Source: Sulfobacillus acidophilus
GTDB lineage: Bacteria > Bacillota > Sulfobacillia > Sulfobacillales > Sulfobacillaceae
Assembly (NCBI GenBank): GCA_003023745.1
Contig: PXYV01000005.1
Span: 1-64,000 of the forward strand
Reading direction: 5' to 3'
Length of the DNA stretch: 64,000 bases
Below are positions 23,280-33,811 of this stretch, in pieces. The stretch's first letter is position 1; every line of letters starts with the position of its first letter. Made by a program: the position numbers and the translations under genes. Under the pieces are notes generated by a model. It had not been told where the DNA came from and searched no databases. It worked only from the letters and a program-made list of their open reading frames with translations.

Positions 23280-23336
23280 GAAGGCAACTTGGTCGCTGGC
23301 ATATCGACGGCTTTTTCTTTTCAAGGAGGGATTTTG

Positions 23337-23774
23337 ATGCTCGATGGAATTAAGGCGATTGCCAAGGGGATGGGGACCACATTCAAGGCGCTGGGAGAGC
23401 CGCGCGACACCTATCCGTATCCCGAAAAGCGGCGCGAGTACTCGCCCCGCTTTCGGGGAAAGCACATGTTGGCCAAAGACGAGGAGGGCCACGAGCTATG
23501 CGTGGGGTGTGGGCTGTGTGAAGCCGTGTGTCCGGCCCATGCCATTCGCGTGGTCGCCGCCGAGGCCCCCGGCGACAAGCCGGTGTCGTGGACCAATCGC
23601 TATTCGGTCGATTACGAGGTGGACTTAATCCGGTGCATCTTCTGTGGGATGTGCGAGGAAGCGTGTCCGACCAATGCGGTGCGTCTGACACCTTTTAACG
23701 AGTTAGCGGCGTATGACCGCGAAACCATGATTGCGGACAAGGACGAGTTATTGAGGCCAGCCATTCGGAAATGA
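23337..23774 (+). CDS. nuoI: NADH-quinone oxidoreductase subunit I
   Basis: Two 4Fe-4S motifs CVGCGLCEAVCP and CIFCGMCEEACP. Confidence 0.95.
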   Translation: MLDGIKAIAKGMGTTFKALGEPRDTYPYPEKRREYSPRFRGKHMLAKDEEGHELCVGCGLCEAVCPAHAIRVVAAEAPGDKPVSWTNRYSVDYEVDLIRCIFCGMCEEACPTNAVRLTPFNELAAYDRETMIADKDELLRPAIRK

Positions 23775-23788
23775 GGTGACCGAGAGTC

Positions 23789-24325
23789 GTGATTGCGTTT
23801 GGGATTTTGGCGATCGTGGCGCTGATAGGCGGGATAGGCGTCATTGTCGCGCGCCAACCGGTGCATAGCGCATTGTTTCTGATCGTCAACATTGTAGCGC
23901 TGGCAATCTTCTACATCATCTTGTCGGCCGAGTTTTTAGCTGCGGCGCAAGTGATTGTGTACGCCGGGGCGATTATGGTGTTGTTTTTGTTTGTCGTGAC
24001 CCTCTTGACGGCGGGGAAGGACGATGAAGAAGCTGGCGAGGAGCTTTCCGGCCAGCGCATCACCGCAGGGGTTTTAGCAATACTGGCAGGCGGAGGCTTG
24101 GCGGTGGTGGGCGTTTTGTACCCCAGTCAGCGCATTCAGTTGGGTCTGCCCCAAAACTTTGGCAACTTGCGAGGGATGGGGGACGTTTTATGGGGTCCCG
24201 ACTTTGTCTACCTGGCCGCTGTAGCGCTGATGTTGTTGACGGCAGCCGTGGGCATCATGGTGCTTAATCGCCCTCCTCGCAAAAAGGCCGATCCCGAAGC
24301 GCGATTAAAGGAGCGTGAATCATGA
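23789..24325 (+). CDS. nuoJ: NADH-quinone oxidoreductase subunit J
   Basis: SAEFLAAAQVIVYAGAIMVLFLFVV. Confidence 0.95.
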   Translation: MIAFGILAIVALIGGIGVIVARQPVHSALFLIVNIVALAIFYIILSAEFLAAAQVIVYAGAIMVLFLFVVTLLTAGKDDEEAGEELSGQRITAGVLAILAGGGLAVVGVLYPSQRIQLGLPQNFGNLRGMGDVLWGPDFVYLAAVALMLLTAAVGIMVLNRPPRKKADPEARLKERES

Positions 24326-24624
24326 TCCCGCTAAATTGGATTGTGGGTCTGGCGGCGGCCTTGTTTGCGATTGGAGCCGTAGGCGTGCTTATTCGCAAGA
24401 ATCCTCTGATTATGTTTATGGCGGCCGAAATGATGTGGAACGCCGCAGCTTTGGTGTTTGTGGCGTACGCCCGCTCGTTCCACGCGATGAGCGGTCAAGT
24501 CATGGCATTCATCATCATTGGAACGGCGGCGGCCGAGGTCGGGATTGGACTGGCGATCATTGTATCGGTCTTTCATCACCGCCACCGTTTGGACATTGAT
24601 GAGGTTTCGCAGCTCAGAGGCTAG
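24322..24624 (+). CDS. nuoK: NADH-quinone oxidoreductase subunit K
   Basis: FMAAEMMWNAAAL, AAAEVGIGLAIIVSVFHH. Confidence 0.95.
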   Translation: MIPLNWIVGLAAALFAIGAVGVLIRKNPLIMFMAAEMMWNAAALVFVAYARSFHAMSGQVMAFIIIGTAAAEVGIGLAIIVSVFHHRHRLDIDEVSQLRG

Positions 24625-24657
24625 TAAGCCAGTACGCTTTGAAGGGGCGTTTGCATA

Positions 24658-26538
24658 ATGCAGGGTCTATTAGAAATATTAGTGTTGCCGCTGATTGGGG
24701 CAGCGACGATTACTGCGTTCAAAGGGTTGATGCCCAAGCGCCTAGCTGGTATTTGGGCGAGCTTTTTAGTCGGCGTCAGCTTTATCTTAAGCATTGTCGC
24801 GGACGTGCGACTGTCGCACCTGTCGGCTTCGCACCGGGTGGTGACGGGCGCTATTTGGAATTGGGTGACAGGTTTTGGCCCGTCCATTCACTTTCAGTTG
24901 TATCTCGATCCATTGGCTGGAGTATGGCTCTTGATCATCACGGGCGTGGGCGCGTTAATTCACGTGTATTCGATTGGTTATATGCATGGAGATGATGGCG
25001 AGCCTCGCTACTTTGCCTATCTGAACTTTTTCGTGTTTTCTATGCTTTTGCTGGTCTTGGCGGGTAATTTGGCGGTCTTGTTGATTGGTTGGGCGCTGGT
25101 GGGGTTGGCGTCGTACTTCCTGATTGGATTTTGGTATCAAAGACCCACTGCGGTTGCCGCCGCCAAGAAGGCATTTGTGATGAATACGTTGGGCGATGTG
25201 GGGATCTTGTTAGGTTTGGCGTTGTTGTACCTGCACTATCATAGTGTGGGATACCAACACTTGTTTGCGATCTTCAGTCACGCGACGCCCGGATCCGCCT
25301 TCTTTGAGTGGACCGCATTTTTATTGTACCTGGGGGCCATGGCGAAATCGGCGCAGTTTCCGTTACATATGTGGCTGGCCGATGCGATGGAGGGCCCTAC
25401 CCCGGTGTCGGCGCTTATTCACGCAGCGACCATGGTGACCGCTGGTGTTTATTTGATGACCCGCTTGTATCCTCTATTGCGGATTGCGCCGGTAACGCAT
25501 GAATTGGTGGCGGCCATTGCGGCATTCACCTGTATCTTCGCCGCGAGCGTCGCATTTTATCAACAGGACATCAAAAAGGTGTTGGCCTATTCCACGCTGA
25601 GTCAGTTGGGATATATGTTGTTGGCGGTTGGCGTGGGCGCTTATACGGCGGGCGTCTTCCACTTTATGATGCACGCATTTTTCAAGGCGGCGCTCTTCTT
25701 GGCGGCAGGCAGCGTGATTCACGCGCTCAACGGCGAACAGGATTTAAGCAAAATGGGAGGGCTGTGGCGAAAGATGCCATGGACCATGGCGGCCTTTTTA
25801 GCAGCCACCTTGGCCATTTCGGGCATTCCGCCGTTTTCTGGGTATTTTTCGAAAGAAGCCATCCTGGGTCAAACGTACAATAGCGGACATTACATTTTAT
25901 GGGGAATCGGCGTCTTTACCGCAGGGATGACGAGTTTTTACATGTTCCGCTTGTTCTTCCTCACGTTCTTTGGTAAGCCGCGCGACGAGAAGTTGTACGA
26001 GCATGCTCATGAGGCACCGTGGGTGATGACCGTGCCGGTGGTCGCGTTGGGTGTGCTTTCGGTGGTGGGAGGAGCCATCGGCGGATGGCTTAACGGCTGG
26101 CTGGCCCCGGTGTTCCACCAGTATGCGGGGGCCTCCCATGCGGCACTGGAGTCGGGGCCGATTTTTGGCACCGTGATTGCGGTGGGATTGGCAGTCGTGG
26201 CTTTTGGCGTCGCATATTGGCTCTACGTGGTGCGCCAGACGGCACCGCGCGCCGGCATCGCTTCAATTCCAGGTATTTGGATGTACAAGGCTTGGGGCAT
26301 GGACAGCGCCTGGATGGCGGTGGTGGTGAACCCGCTCAAACAGCTAGGGGTTGGGGTACTGGCAGTCGAACGCGGGATTTTGGCAGGTGTCATGGGAATT
26401 GCCGATGGTGTGCAGGCCTGGGCTTCTGATTTAGCCCCAATCGAAACCGGCTATGTCAGACGGTATGCCCTTTCGATCATGGTGGGCGTGGTAGCCCTGT
26501 TGGCCTATTACCTCATTCGCATCGGTTTTATCTCATAA
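24658..26538 (+). CDS. nuoL: NADH-quinone oxidoreductase subunit L
   Basis: Proton-conducting antiporter family, PLHMWLADAMEGPTPVSALIHAATMVTAGVYL. Confidence 0.96.
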   Translation: MQGLLEILVLPLIGAATITAFKGLMPKRLAGIWASFLVGVSFILSIVADVRLSHLSASHRVVTGAIWNWVTGFGPSIHFQLYLDPLAGVWLLIITGVGALIHVYSIGYMHGDDGEPRYFAYLNFFVFSMLLLVLAGNLAVLLIGWALVGLASYFLIGFWYQRPTAVAAAKKAFVMNTLGDVGILLGLALLYLHYHSVGYQHLFAIFSHATPGSAFFEWTAFLLYLGAMAKSAQFPLHMWLADAMEGPTPVSALIHAATMVTAGVYLMTRLYPLLRIAPVTHELVAAIAAFTCIFAASVAFYQQDIKKVLAYSTLSQLGYMLLAVGVGAYTAGVFHFMMHAFFKAALFLAAGSVIHALNGEQDLSKMGGLWRKMPWTMAAFLAATLAISGIPPFSGYFSKEAILGQTYNSGHYILWGIGVFTAGMTSFYMFRLFFLTFFGKPRDEKLYEHAHEAPWVMTVPVVALGVLSVVGGAIGGWLNGWLAPVFHQYAGASHAALESGPIFGTVIAVGLAVVAFGVAYWLYVVRQTAPRAGIASIPGIWMYKAWGMDSAWMAVVVNPLKQLGVGVLAVERGILAGVMGIADGVQAWASDLAPIETGYVRRYALSIMVGVVALLAYYLIRIGFIS

Positions 26539-26556
26539 CGCTAAGGAGGCTTGAAC

Positions 26557-27996
26557 ATGTTTTTGGTATGGCTTTTGGCGGTGCCATTGGCTGGCGCCAT
26601 CGTGACCCTGATTGCCCCCAATGCGGCGGCTAAAGGGATCGCAGCCATCACCAGCATTCTTGGGTTGATAGGGTATGCCGGGTTGCTCTTTATCGATCGA
26701 GCTGGGGTCAACTGGTCTTGGATTCCGGCATGGGGCGTTCGGTTCCACTTGGTCGGCGACGGACTGAGCTTGTTTTTACTGGGCCTCGCGGCCGTCATGT
26801 TTGCGGCTGCGATCTTTGCCTCCGATCAAGGCGCGGGCCGGTCTTATTATTTCTGGATGCTGTTGTTGGAGTTCTCGGTGGTGGGACTGTTTTCCGCGGT
26901 GGACTTGTTCGTGTTTTACGTGTTCTGGGAGGTGCTGCTCATTCCCGTCTTTTTCCTCCTAACCGGCTGGTCGGGCGAGAAGGGAAAAAAGGCGGCCATG
27001 AAATGGCTGGTGATGAACCTGGTGGGCAGCTTCTTTATGTTGGTGGGCATTGTGGCGCTGGCCGTCATTCATCACCAAGACGGCGGGGCCTTTACGTTTG
27101 AAATTAATAAGCTCAGCGGGATGGTGCTGGGGCCGGCGGTTGGCAGTTGGCTCTTCTTCGCGTTTCTTGTGGCGTTTGCCATCAAAGCGCCGCTGTGGCC
27201 ATTGCACGGGTGGATGCCGGACGCTTACGGTGAGTCGCCGGCGCCGGTGACGGCTGTCATCTCCGGGGTTTTGTCTAAGGCAGGCATTTATGGAATGCTG
27301 CGCGTCATGATTCCGATTTTTATGCCGCAATTTCGCGAATACCAAATGCCGCTGCTCATCGTTGCCGCTATTGGTTTGATCTACGGTGCGGCCTCGGCTC
27401 TGCGCCAGCGTGACATGAAGATGGTTACTGCATACGGGTCCCTCTCACATATGTCGATGATGGCGCTGGGTGTTTTTTCACTGACGGCCGTTGGACTTTT
27501 AGGCACCACGTTTTATATGGTAGCGCACGGTTTAATGATTGGGGCGCTATTCTTGGTCTTGGGCATGCTAGAAAATCGCACCGGCAGGCGGTCGTTGGAC
27601 GATATGGCCGGTCTTAACCATTCCGCACCGCGATTGGCGGCCTATTTTCTCTTCTTTGTACTGGGGGCGCTGGGGCTTCCGGGATTGCCTGGCTTTGCCG
27701 GCGAGTACATGATTATTCAAGGGCTGGTGACCTCTCATGTCGTGTTTGCGGTCATTGCCGGGTTTGTGCTGGTGGTGGCGGCATGGTACATGCTGCGCGT
27801 CTTCCAAGCGGTTATGCAAGGGCCAGCGCCCACAACAGGTATCAAAGATCTGGTGGCGGGTCAAGTGGCCTGGCTGGTCCCATTGGCTGGGCTCGTGATT
27901 TTGATTGGCGTGTGGCCAGCCGGGATTACTTCTCACGCCGTGCCTTCGCTTTATCAGGCGATGCATTTTGCAGCAGCGAAAGGAGGCGTGCGCTAA
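26557..27996 (+). CDS. nuoM: NADH-quinone oxidoreductase subunit M
   Basis: FAIKAPLWPLHGWMPDAYGESPAPVTAVISGVLSKAGIYG. Confidence 0.96.
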   Translation: MFLVWLLAVPLAGAIVTLIAPNAAAKGIAAITSILGLIGYAGLLFIDRAGVNWSWIPAWGVRFHLVGDGLSLFLLGLAAVMFAAAIFASDQGAGRSYYFWMLLLEFSVVGLFSAVDLFVFYVFWEVLLIPVFFLLTGWSGEKGKKAAMKWLVMNLVGSFFMLVGIVALAVIHHQDGGAFTFEINKLSGMVLGPAVGSWLFFAFLVAFAIKAPLWPLHGWMPDAYGESPAPVTAVISGVLSKAGIYGMLRVMIPIFMPQFREYQMPLLIVAAIGLIYGAASALRQRDMKMVTAYGSLSHMSMMALGVFSLTAVGLLGTTFYMVAHGLMIGALFLVLGMLENRTGRRSLDDMAGLNHSAPRLAAYFLFFVLGALGLPGLPGFAGEYMIIQGLVTSHVVFAVIAGFVLVVAAWYMLRVFQAVMQGPAPTTGIKDLVAGQVAWLVPLAGLVILIGVWPAGITSHAVPSLYQAMHFAAAKGGVR

Positions 27997-29411
27997 TGGC
28001 CTTTGCACTTTGGCCGGAATATACGATTGTGCTTGGGATTTTTGCGACGATGCTGGCCATCATGATTGGGTCGCGCGAACGGACGATTGTCGGCTATTGG
28101 CTAGCGCTGGCAGCGCTGGTGGCGTCCGCTATAGTAACCACCGTGGACTGGTCGTCACGGGTATTGCCGGTTTCGTTGTTCCATCAAGGGGTCACCGTGG
28201 ACGCATTTAGTTTGGTGGTGGATGGGCTGGTGCTGTTGGCGGCGGTTGGGGCGCTCTTGATTGGATGGAACGACCGCCGCTACGGGACCGATTTTCCCAT
28301 CTTGTTGCTCGTGGCTTTGTTGGGAATGATGGTGCTGGGAATGGCCAACAACTTTATCGTGTTATTCCTCGGCATTGAATTGTTGTCCCTGCCTTTATAC
28401 ATTTTGGCCGCAAGCCACAGTCCCGGGGTTAGCGGCGAGGCGGGATTGAAATATCTGTTGCTGGGTGCCTTTTCCTCCGGCATTCTGTTGTTTGGCCTCG
28501 CCTTGCTCTACGGTTCGTCTGGGACCATGGTGTTTACCCAGTTGGATCCGGCGACGATGATTTTGCCGCTGGCTGGCGCAGGGCTGGCGTTGACCGTCGT
28601 GGGCCTCGTCTTCAAGCTCGGGATCGTGCCCTTTCATATGTGGGTGCCTGATGTCTATGAGGGTTCGCCCATGCCGGTAACTACGTACATGGCCTTTGGC
28701 ACCAAGGTTGGGGCGGCGGCCATTTTGCTGAGGTTCTTGTTTTTTGGATTTTCGTTGTCGGTGGATTGGTGGGGTCCTGCCATTGGCTATTTGGCGGTCT
28801 TGACCATGATTGTCGGCAATCTTTTGGCGTTGGCACAAAAGGATCTGAAGCGGCTTCTGGCCTACTCGGGGATTGCCAATGCGGGATATGTGCTGGTAGG
28901 CATTGCGTCGCACAACATGTCGGGCGCAAGGGCGCTGTTGTTTTACCTCTTAGTCTACGGATTGGCCATTTTGGCGGCCTTTGCCATCTTGACATTTGTG
29001 GCCGGAGAACGGGATTCCGTGTCATTGAATGATCTGACCGGATTGGTGTATCGCTCGCCGTGGCTGGCGGCCTTCTTGACGATTGCGATGTTGTCGTTGG
29101 CCGGGATACCGCTGACGGGGGGATTTGTCGGCAAGTTCTATTTGCTGCAGGCGGCTATCTACGCGGGCCAACCAGGCTTGGCGATTGGTTTGGTGGTGGG
29201 CGCGATGGTGGGATTGGCGGCCTATGTGCGCCCCCTGCAACGTGCATTTGCCAAGCCTTCGGGATCGGAGAGTATCGAGCCTATTCGCTGGCCGATTGCG
29301 GGTGCGATTGTTTTGATTGTCTGCGTGGCTGGGACGATTGGCCTCGGCGTCTACCCTGGTCCCGTCGTGCATATTGTGAACCACTCTGCGGCTTTCTATT
29401 GGCTCAAGTAA
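27996..29411 (+). CDS. nuoN: NADH-quinone oxidoreductase subunit N
   Basis: KLGIVPFHMWVPDVYEGSPMPVTTYMAFGTK; start MAFALWPEYT at 27996. Confidence 0.95.
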   Translation: MAFALWPEYTIVLGIFATMLAIMIGSRERTIVGYWLALAALVASAIVTTVDWSSRVLPVSLFHQGVTVDAFSLVVDGLVLLAAVGALLIGWNDRRYGTDFPILLLVALLGMMVLGMANNFIVLFLGIELLSLPLYILAASHSPGVSGEAGLKYLLLGAFSSGILLFGLALLYGSSGTMVFTQLDPATMILPLAGAGLALTVVGLVFKLGIVPFHMWVPDVYEGSPMPVTTYMAFGTKVGAAAILLRFLFFGFSLSVDWWGPAIGYLAVLTMIVGNLLALAQKDLKRLLAYSGIANAGYVLVGIASHNMSGARALLFYLLVYGLAILAAFAILTFVAGERDSVSLNDLTGLVYRSPWLAAFLTIAMLSLAGIPLTGGFVGKFYLLQAAIYAGQPGLAIGLVVGAMVGLAAYVRPLQRAFAKPSGSESIEPIRWPIAGAIVLIVCVAGTIGLGVYPGPVVHIVNHSAAFYWLK

Positions 29412-29519
29412 CGAGGCCGAGGGAGAGTGGTAAGATGAAGAGGCGAGGTTGGAGGGTCGGTGGGCGCGATCTTTCGGGTTGGTATGGCCTAATTTTCGAA
29501 CCAAAGGAGACAAGCGCGG

Positions 29520-30473
29520 TTGCCACTATTTTCGCTGATTGCTGAGCACATGGCGGCGGTGGATCAGCGTCTGAAGGAAGCCCTCGAGCAGCATAATCCG
29601 GTAGTGCGCGAGGTTTCCGACTATCTGCAACAGGCCAGCGGCAAGCGACTTCGGCCAGCCTTGGTGCTGTTGGCGGGTCGCGTGGGTACAGAGCGGGATC
29701 TGTCGTTTGACCTGGTCGATGTGGCGGCGGCAGTGGAAATGATTCACATGGCAACGCTAGTGCATGATGACATCATTGACAAGGCCGAGGTGCGGCGAGG
29801 ATTGCCGGCGGTGCGGGCGCGCTTTTCGGACCCGGTAGCTGTCTTGGCGGGGGACTTTTTGTTTGCGCGCGCGTTCCAAATACTGGCATCCACGCGGCGG
29901 CCGGAGCTGGTCGATTTAGCCGCCGAGGTTGTGTACGTCATGTCAACAGGAGAAATTAGCCAGCACTTGGATCAGGGTCGCATTGCGTCAGAGGAGGCGT
30001 ATTGGCGGCGAATTGAGGCCAAGACCGGATTTTTCCTCGAAACCTGTTGCCGTCTTGGGGCACGCGCGTCGTATGCATCGGCGAAGGTGCAAGATGCATT
30101 GGGGCGTTATGGTCACCACATTGGCCTCGCCTACCAAGTCATTGACGATCTGTTGGATTGGCTGGCCGATCCGGCGGTTTTAGGGAAGGCGGTTGGTGAG
30201 GACTTGGCAGCGGGCGTCTATACGTTGCCGATCATTCACAGTCTGGAAGAATCAGAGAATCGAGAGGAATTGCGCCAGCTGTTGTTGCAAGACACGGTGG
30301 CAATTGACGAAGTGCGCCGGATTTTGGTCAGTAGCGGCGCGACCGACTATTGCCAAAGACGAGCACACGAGCATCTCGAGGCAGCACGTCAGGCGTTGGT
30401 TGACGTGCCGGCAGGACCGGAACGGGACGAACTTTACGAGGTGGCCGATTTTATCGGGGTGAGGGATCATTGA
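29520..30473 (+). CDS. Polyprenyl synthetase (heptaprenyl/octaprenyl diphosphate synthase type)
   Basis: LVHDDIIDKAEVRRG and YQVIDDLLDW aspartate-rich motifs. Confidence 0.93.
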   Translation: MPLFSLIAEHMAAVDQRLKEALEQHNPVVREVSDYLQQASGKRLRPALVLLAGRVGTERDLSFDLVDVAAAVEMIHMATLVHDDIIDKAEVRRGLPAVRARFSDPVAVLAGDFLFARAFQILASTRRPELVDLAAEVVYVMSTGEISQHLDQGRIASEEAYWRRIEAKTGFFLETCCRLGARASYASAKVQDALGRYGHHIGLAYQVIDDLLDWLADPAVLGKAVGEDLAAGVYTLPIIHSLEESENREELRQLLLQDTVAIDEVRRILVSSGATDYCQRRAHEHLEAARQALVDVPAGPERDELYEVADFIGVRDH

Positions 30474-31126
30474 TGGAACGACACGACATGGGGACCCGAC
30501 GAATTCCGGACACCACGATTCGTCGGCTTCCTGCCTATTTGCGGGCGCTGACGCTCGCGGGCCATGACCGGGTGACGTCGGAGGTGCTTGGCCAATTAGC
30601 GGGGTATACGCCGGAGCAGGTGCGCAAGGACTTAGCGTATTTTGGCGCGTTTGGAACCCGCGGCGTAGGATATGATGCACTTTCGTTGACGAAGGAAATT
30701 CGCCATATTTTGCAGTTGGATCTGGGAGTCCGGGCCGTGGTAATTGGAGCGGGGCGTTTGGGGACCGCACTGGTGCGCCACACTGATGAAAGTTCCCGTG
30801 ATGTGGCGATTGCGGCGGTGGTGGACATCAATCCGGCCGTGATTGGCCGGCAGTTGGACCATTTAACGGTGGAGCCGCTAGACCGGTTGGAAGAGTTGGT
30901 GCGAGAGCGAGATATCGGCATGGGGATCATTGCAGTGCCGCCACAAGGTGCACAAGCTGTGCTTGATAGGCTGGTCAATGTCGGAGTGCGGGCGATTTTG
31001 AGTTTTGCGCCAAAGGCGTTGGTGGTGACGGATCCCACCGTATTTGTCCAGCAAATTGATTTAACTTTGGAAATGCAAGCGTTGTCGTATTTTGTGGGGA
31101 CCAGCCAGCGCAGCGGGTCATCTTAG
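30470..31126 (+). CDS. rex: Redox-sensing transcriptional repressor Rex
   Basis: N-terminal winged helix (RKDLAYFGAFGTRGVGYD), NAD-binding domain VVIGAGRLGTAL. Confidence 0.95.
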   Translation: MMERHDMGTRRIPDTTIRRLPAYLRALTLAGHDRVTSEVLGQLAGYTPEQVRKDLAYFGAFGTRGVGYDALSLTKEIRHILQLDLGVRAVVIGAGRLGTALVRHTDESSRDVAIAAVVDINPAVIGRQLDHLTVEPLDRLEELVRERDIGMGIIAVPPQGAQAVLDRLVNVGVRAILSFAPKALVVTDPTVFVQQIDLTLEMQALSYFVGTSQRSGSS

Positions 31127-31177
31127 CCGCGCTCCGACCTCCGGTGGGAGTATTGTCGGGCAGAGATAGGGCACTGA

Positions 31178-32824
31178 TTAGTGGTGAGAACGGCCGCGCC
31201 ACCAACTGACGACGAAAATCAGGGCAGCCAGCACGATGAGGCTGCGTCCCAGCCAAGGATGAGCGGAAAGAGAGAGAACGCCTGCAATGACAAACCCCGC
31301 CGCGTAGACACTGGACGCCAGATGGCGCACGGACGCGTTCAGCCGCTCTAACTGTTGCATGCCGTACGGCCACTGGATTTGGGTTTGCAGATCGCCCTGG
31401 TCGAGACTATGCAAAACTTTAGCCGATAAGAGCGGCAATTCTGCTAAGGTTCTGGCGTACCGTTGTGCTTGGCGCGAGACGTAGCCGCTGGTGCCGCCGG
31501 CCTCTTCTGTGACGAAGCGGTGCGCGTACGGCGCAAACAACTGGACGAGATTGATGTCGGGATAGATGGCGGTGGCGAGACCGACTAAAATCGCGATGGC
31601 TCGCCCCAAAAAGGCGAACTGTCCGGGGACTTGGATGGCTTTATCTCGCAAGATGGCCTCAAAGTCGCGCAAAAGCTGAGGGATGTCTAAGTGGCCCAAT
31701 TGGTCGAGCGTTTCCGCATAATAGCGATCCAAGAGATAGTTGATGCGGCGCCGTAGGCGCGTTAGATCAGCCTCGGGCCGAATCATCCCCAATGCGGTCA
31801 TCGACTGCAAGAGCCCGCCGGGATCGCGTCCCGAGACTGCCACGAAGAGGCGGCGGATATTGCGTTTGGCGGCAATGTCGAGACTCCCTACCATGCCGTA
31901 ATCGAGGAGAATGAGTTCTCCACTAGGCCCGACCAAAATGTTGCCGGCATGGGGATCGGCGTGGTAGACGCCCGACTCTAGGACCATATGCAAATAAAGC
32001 CGGATGACACGTTCCGCCACCAATTGCGGACTGATGCCATCCGCGAGCAATTCATCCACGTGGTCGATCTTAATGCCGCGAAAAAATTCCATGACTAGCA
32101 CCCGTTCGGTCGAGAGTTCGGCATAGGTTCGGGGTACAATTACATGCGGCTGGGTATTGAGATCTTGTCGAATCCACTCGGTGTTGCGCAATTCGCGACG
32201 ATAGTCCAACTCTTCAAAGACTAGGCGGCGAAACTCTCTGAGCACGATATTGAGGTCAAATGTCTTGCCGAATTCGGTCAGACGGCTTAGAACTCGCACG
32301 ACCCAACTCAAAGCCTTGAGATCAGCGCGAACAATATGGTCAATTCCGGGACGCTGGACTTTGACGGCCACCTCGTCCCCATTGACGAGCCGGGCCTGAT
32401 AGACCTGCCCCAGGGAGGCGGCTGCCAGAGGTTCTTGCGCAAACCATACGAAATGGTCAGGAAACGGTCCCAAATCCGTTTCCAAGATCGGGAGAACCGT
32501 TTCCCAAGGGGCTGCCTGCACGCGGTCTTGCAATTTGGCTAGCTCTACGAGATAGGCTTTGGGCAACAAGTCGACGCGGCTGGAGAGAAACTGCCCGACT
32601 TTAATCAAAAGGCCGCCCATTTCTTCTGCGTAGCGGGTAAAACGGCGCGCCTGCCGTTGATATAACGCTTCATATTTAGGTGTCGAGAGATCCGGGGCCT
32701 GGTTTCTTAGCACAATGGCATACCATAAAAGTTCGACCATGATGGACACGAAGAGAAACATGATGCGGTATGTACGCCACAGTGCGGATGTTTCGGACGC
32801 TGGTTTGGCGTGTCGGTCTGACAT
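31178..32824 (-). CDS. ABC1/UbiB (AarF) family atypical kinase
   Basis: KVGQFLSSRVDLLP, PLAAASLGQVYQARL, ADPHAGNILV, LLDYGMVG; two C-terminal TMs. Confidence 0.92.
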   Translation of the reverse strand: MSDRHAKPASETSALWRTYRIMFLFVSIMVELLWYAIVLRNQAPDLSTPKYEALYQRQARRFTRYAEEMGGLLIKVGQFLSSRVDLLPKAYLVELAKLQDRVQAAPWETVLPILETDLGPFPDHFVWFAQEPLAAASLGQVYQARLVNGDEVAVKVQRPGIDHIVRADLKALSWVVRVLSRLTEFGKTFDLNIVLREFRRLVFEELDYRRELRNTEWIRQDLNTQPHVIVPRTYAELSTERVLVMEFFRGIKIDHVDELLADGISPQLVAERVIRLYLHMVLESGVYHADPHAGNILVGPSGELILLDYGMVGSLDIAAKRNIRRLFVAVSGRDPGGLLQSMTALGMIRPEADLTRLRRRINYLLDRYYAETLDQLGHLDIPQLLRDFEAILRDKAIQVPGQFAFLGRAIAILVGLATAIYPDINLVQLFAPYAHRFVTEEAGGTSGYVSRQAQRYARTLAELPLLSAKVLHSLDQGDLQTQIQWPYGMQQLERLNASVRHLASSVYAAGFVIAGVLSLSAHPWLGRSLIVLAALIFVVSWWRGRSHH

Positions 32825-32986
32825 GGCGTCCCCCTTGGTCTAATGGACTGTTGGTAACAAATAGTCTCCAAAAATAGTCTAGCATACCAGAAAACTGTTT
32901 CAGTGCTTATAATGGCCTGGACATGGCGTTCGCGTCTAACTGTGGTAACCTAAGACTGGCAATAATAAGCGGGTGATGATCAAGCA

Positions 32987-33811
32987 TTGTTAGCCTTCAT
33001 CCAAAACATGACGCCGGTTTCAGGCCTCATTTCGGTTGTCGATGTGGCCATTGTGTCGTATGGCGTGTATCGGTTGTTTCTGTTGATTCGCGGCACCCGG
33101 GCGGTTCAGCTCATTAAGGGGATCGTTTTGTTGTTGCTGGCTGTGCCCGTGTCTAACTGGCTCAGGCTCAGTGCCACGCACATGGTGCTCAAGGACATCC
33201 AAACCATGTTGATTGTGGCGATCCCTATTGTCTTTCAGCCAGAATTGCGCCGGGCACTGGAACAGTTGGGGCAGGGGCGTTTTTTCTCGGAGACGCTGTT
33301 AAATCACGAAGAGGTTGATTTGGCTCATATGATTGATGAGTTGGCCCGAGCCGCCGACCGCTTGTCCCGCAGCCGAACCGGAGCCTTGATGGTGATTGAA
33401 CGACAAACCGGGTTGGCGGATTACGCTGCCACGGGAACGCCGATTGATGCGGTGGTGACGTCGGCGCTCTTGGAAAACATTTTCGTGCCCAACACGCCAT
33501 TGCACGATGGTGCCGCAATTATCCGGGGCGACCGCGTCGTGGCGGCAGCCGCATTTTTGCCACTGACGGACAGTGCGCAGCCCGGGAGTGAACTGGGAAG
33601 TCGGCATCGGGCGGCTTTAGGCATTAGTGAACAGTCTGACGCCATCGCTGTGACCGTCTCCGAGGAAACCGGCTGGATCTCGGTGGCGATTGAAGGCCGC
33701 TTGTACCGACGCCTCGAAGATCGCGCGTTGCGCGAGATGCTGGTCCGGTATTTGCCGGCTCGCCCACACGTCACGTTAGGTCGTTTTTGGCATCGAGGTG
33801 CGCAGTCATGA
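32987..33811 (+). CDS. cdaA: Diadenylate cyclase CdaA
   Basis: Three N-terminal TMs, DAC motifs DGAAII and GSRHRAALGISEQSDA. Confidence 0.95.
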   Translation: MLAFIQNMTPVSGLISVVDVAIVSYGVYRLFLLIRGTRAVQLIKGIVLLLLAVPVSNWLRLSATHMVLKDIQTMLIVAIPIVFQPELRRALEQLGQGRFFSETLLNHEEVDLAHMIDELARAADRLSRSRTGALMVIERQTGLADYAATGTPIDAVVTSALLENIFVPNTPLHDGAAIIRGDRVVAAAAFLPLTDSAQPGSELGSRHRAALGISEQSDAIAVTVSEETGWISVAIEGRLYRRLEDRALREMLVRYLPARPHVTLGRFWHRGAQS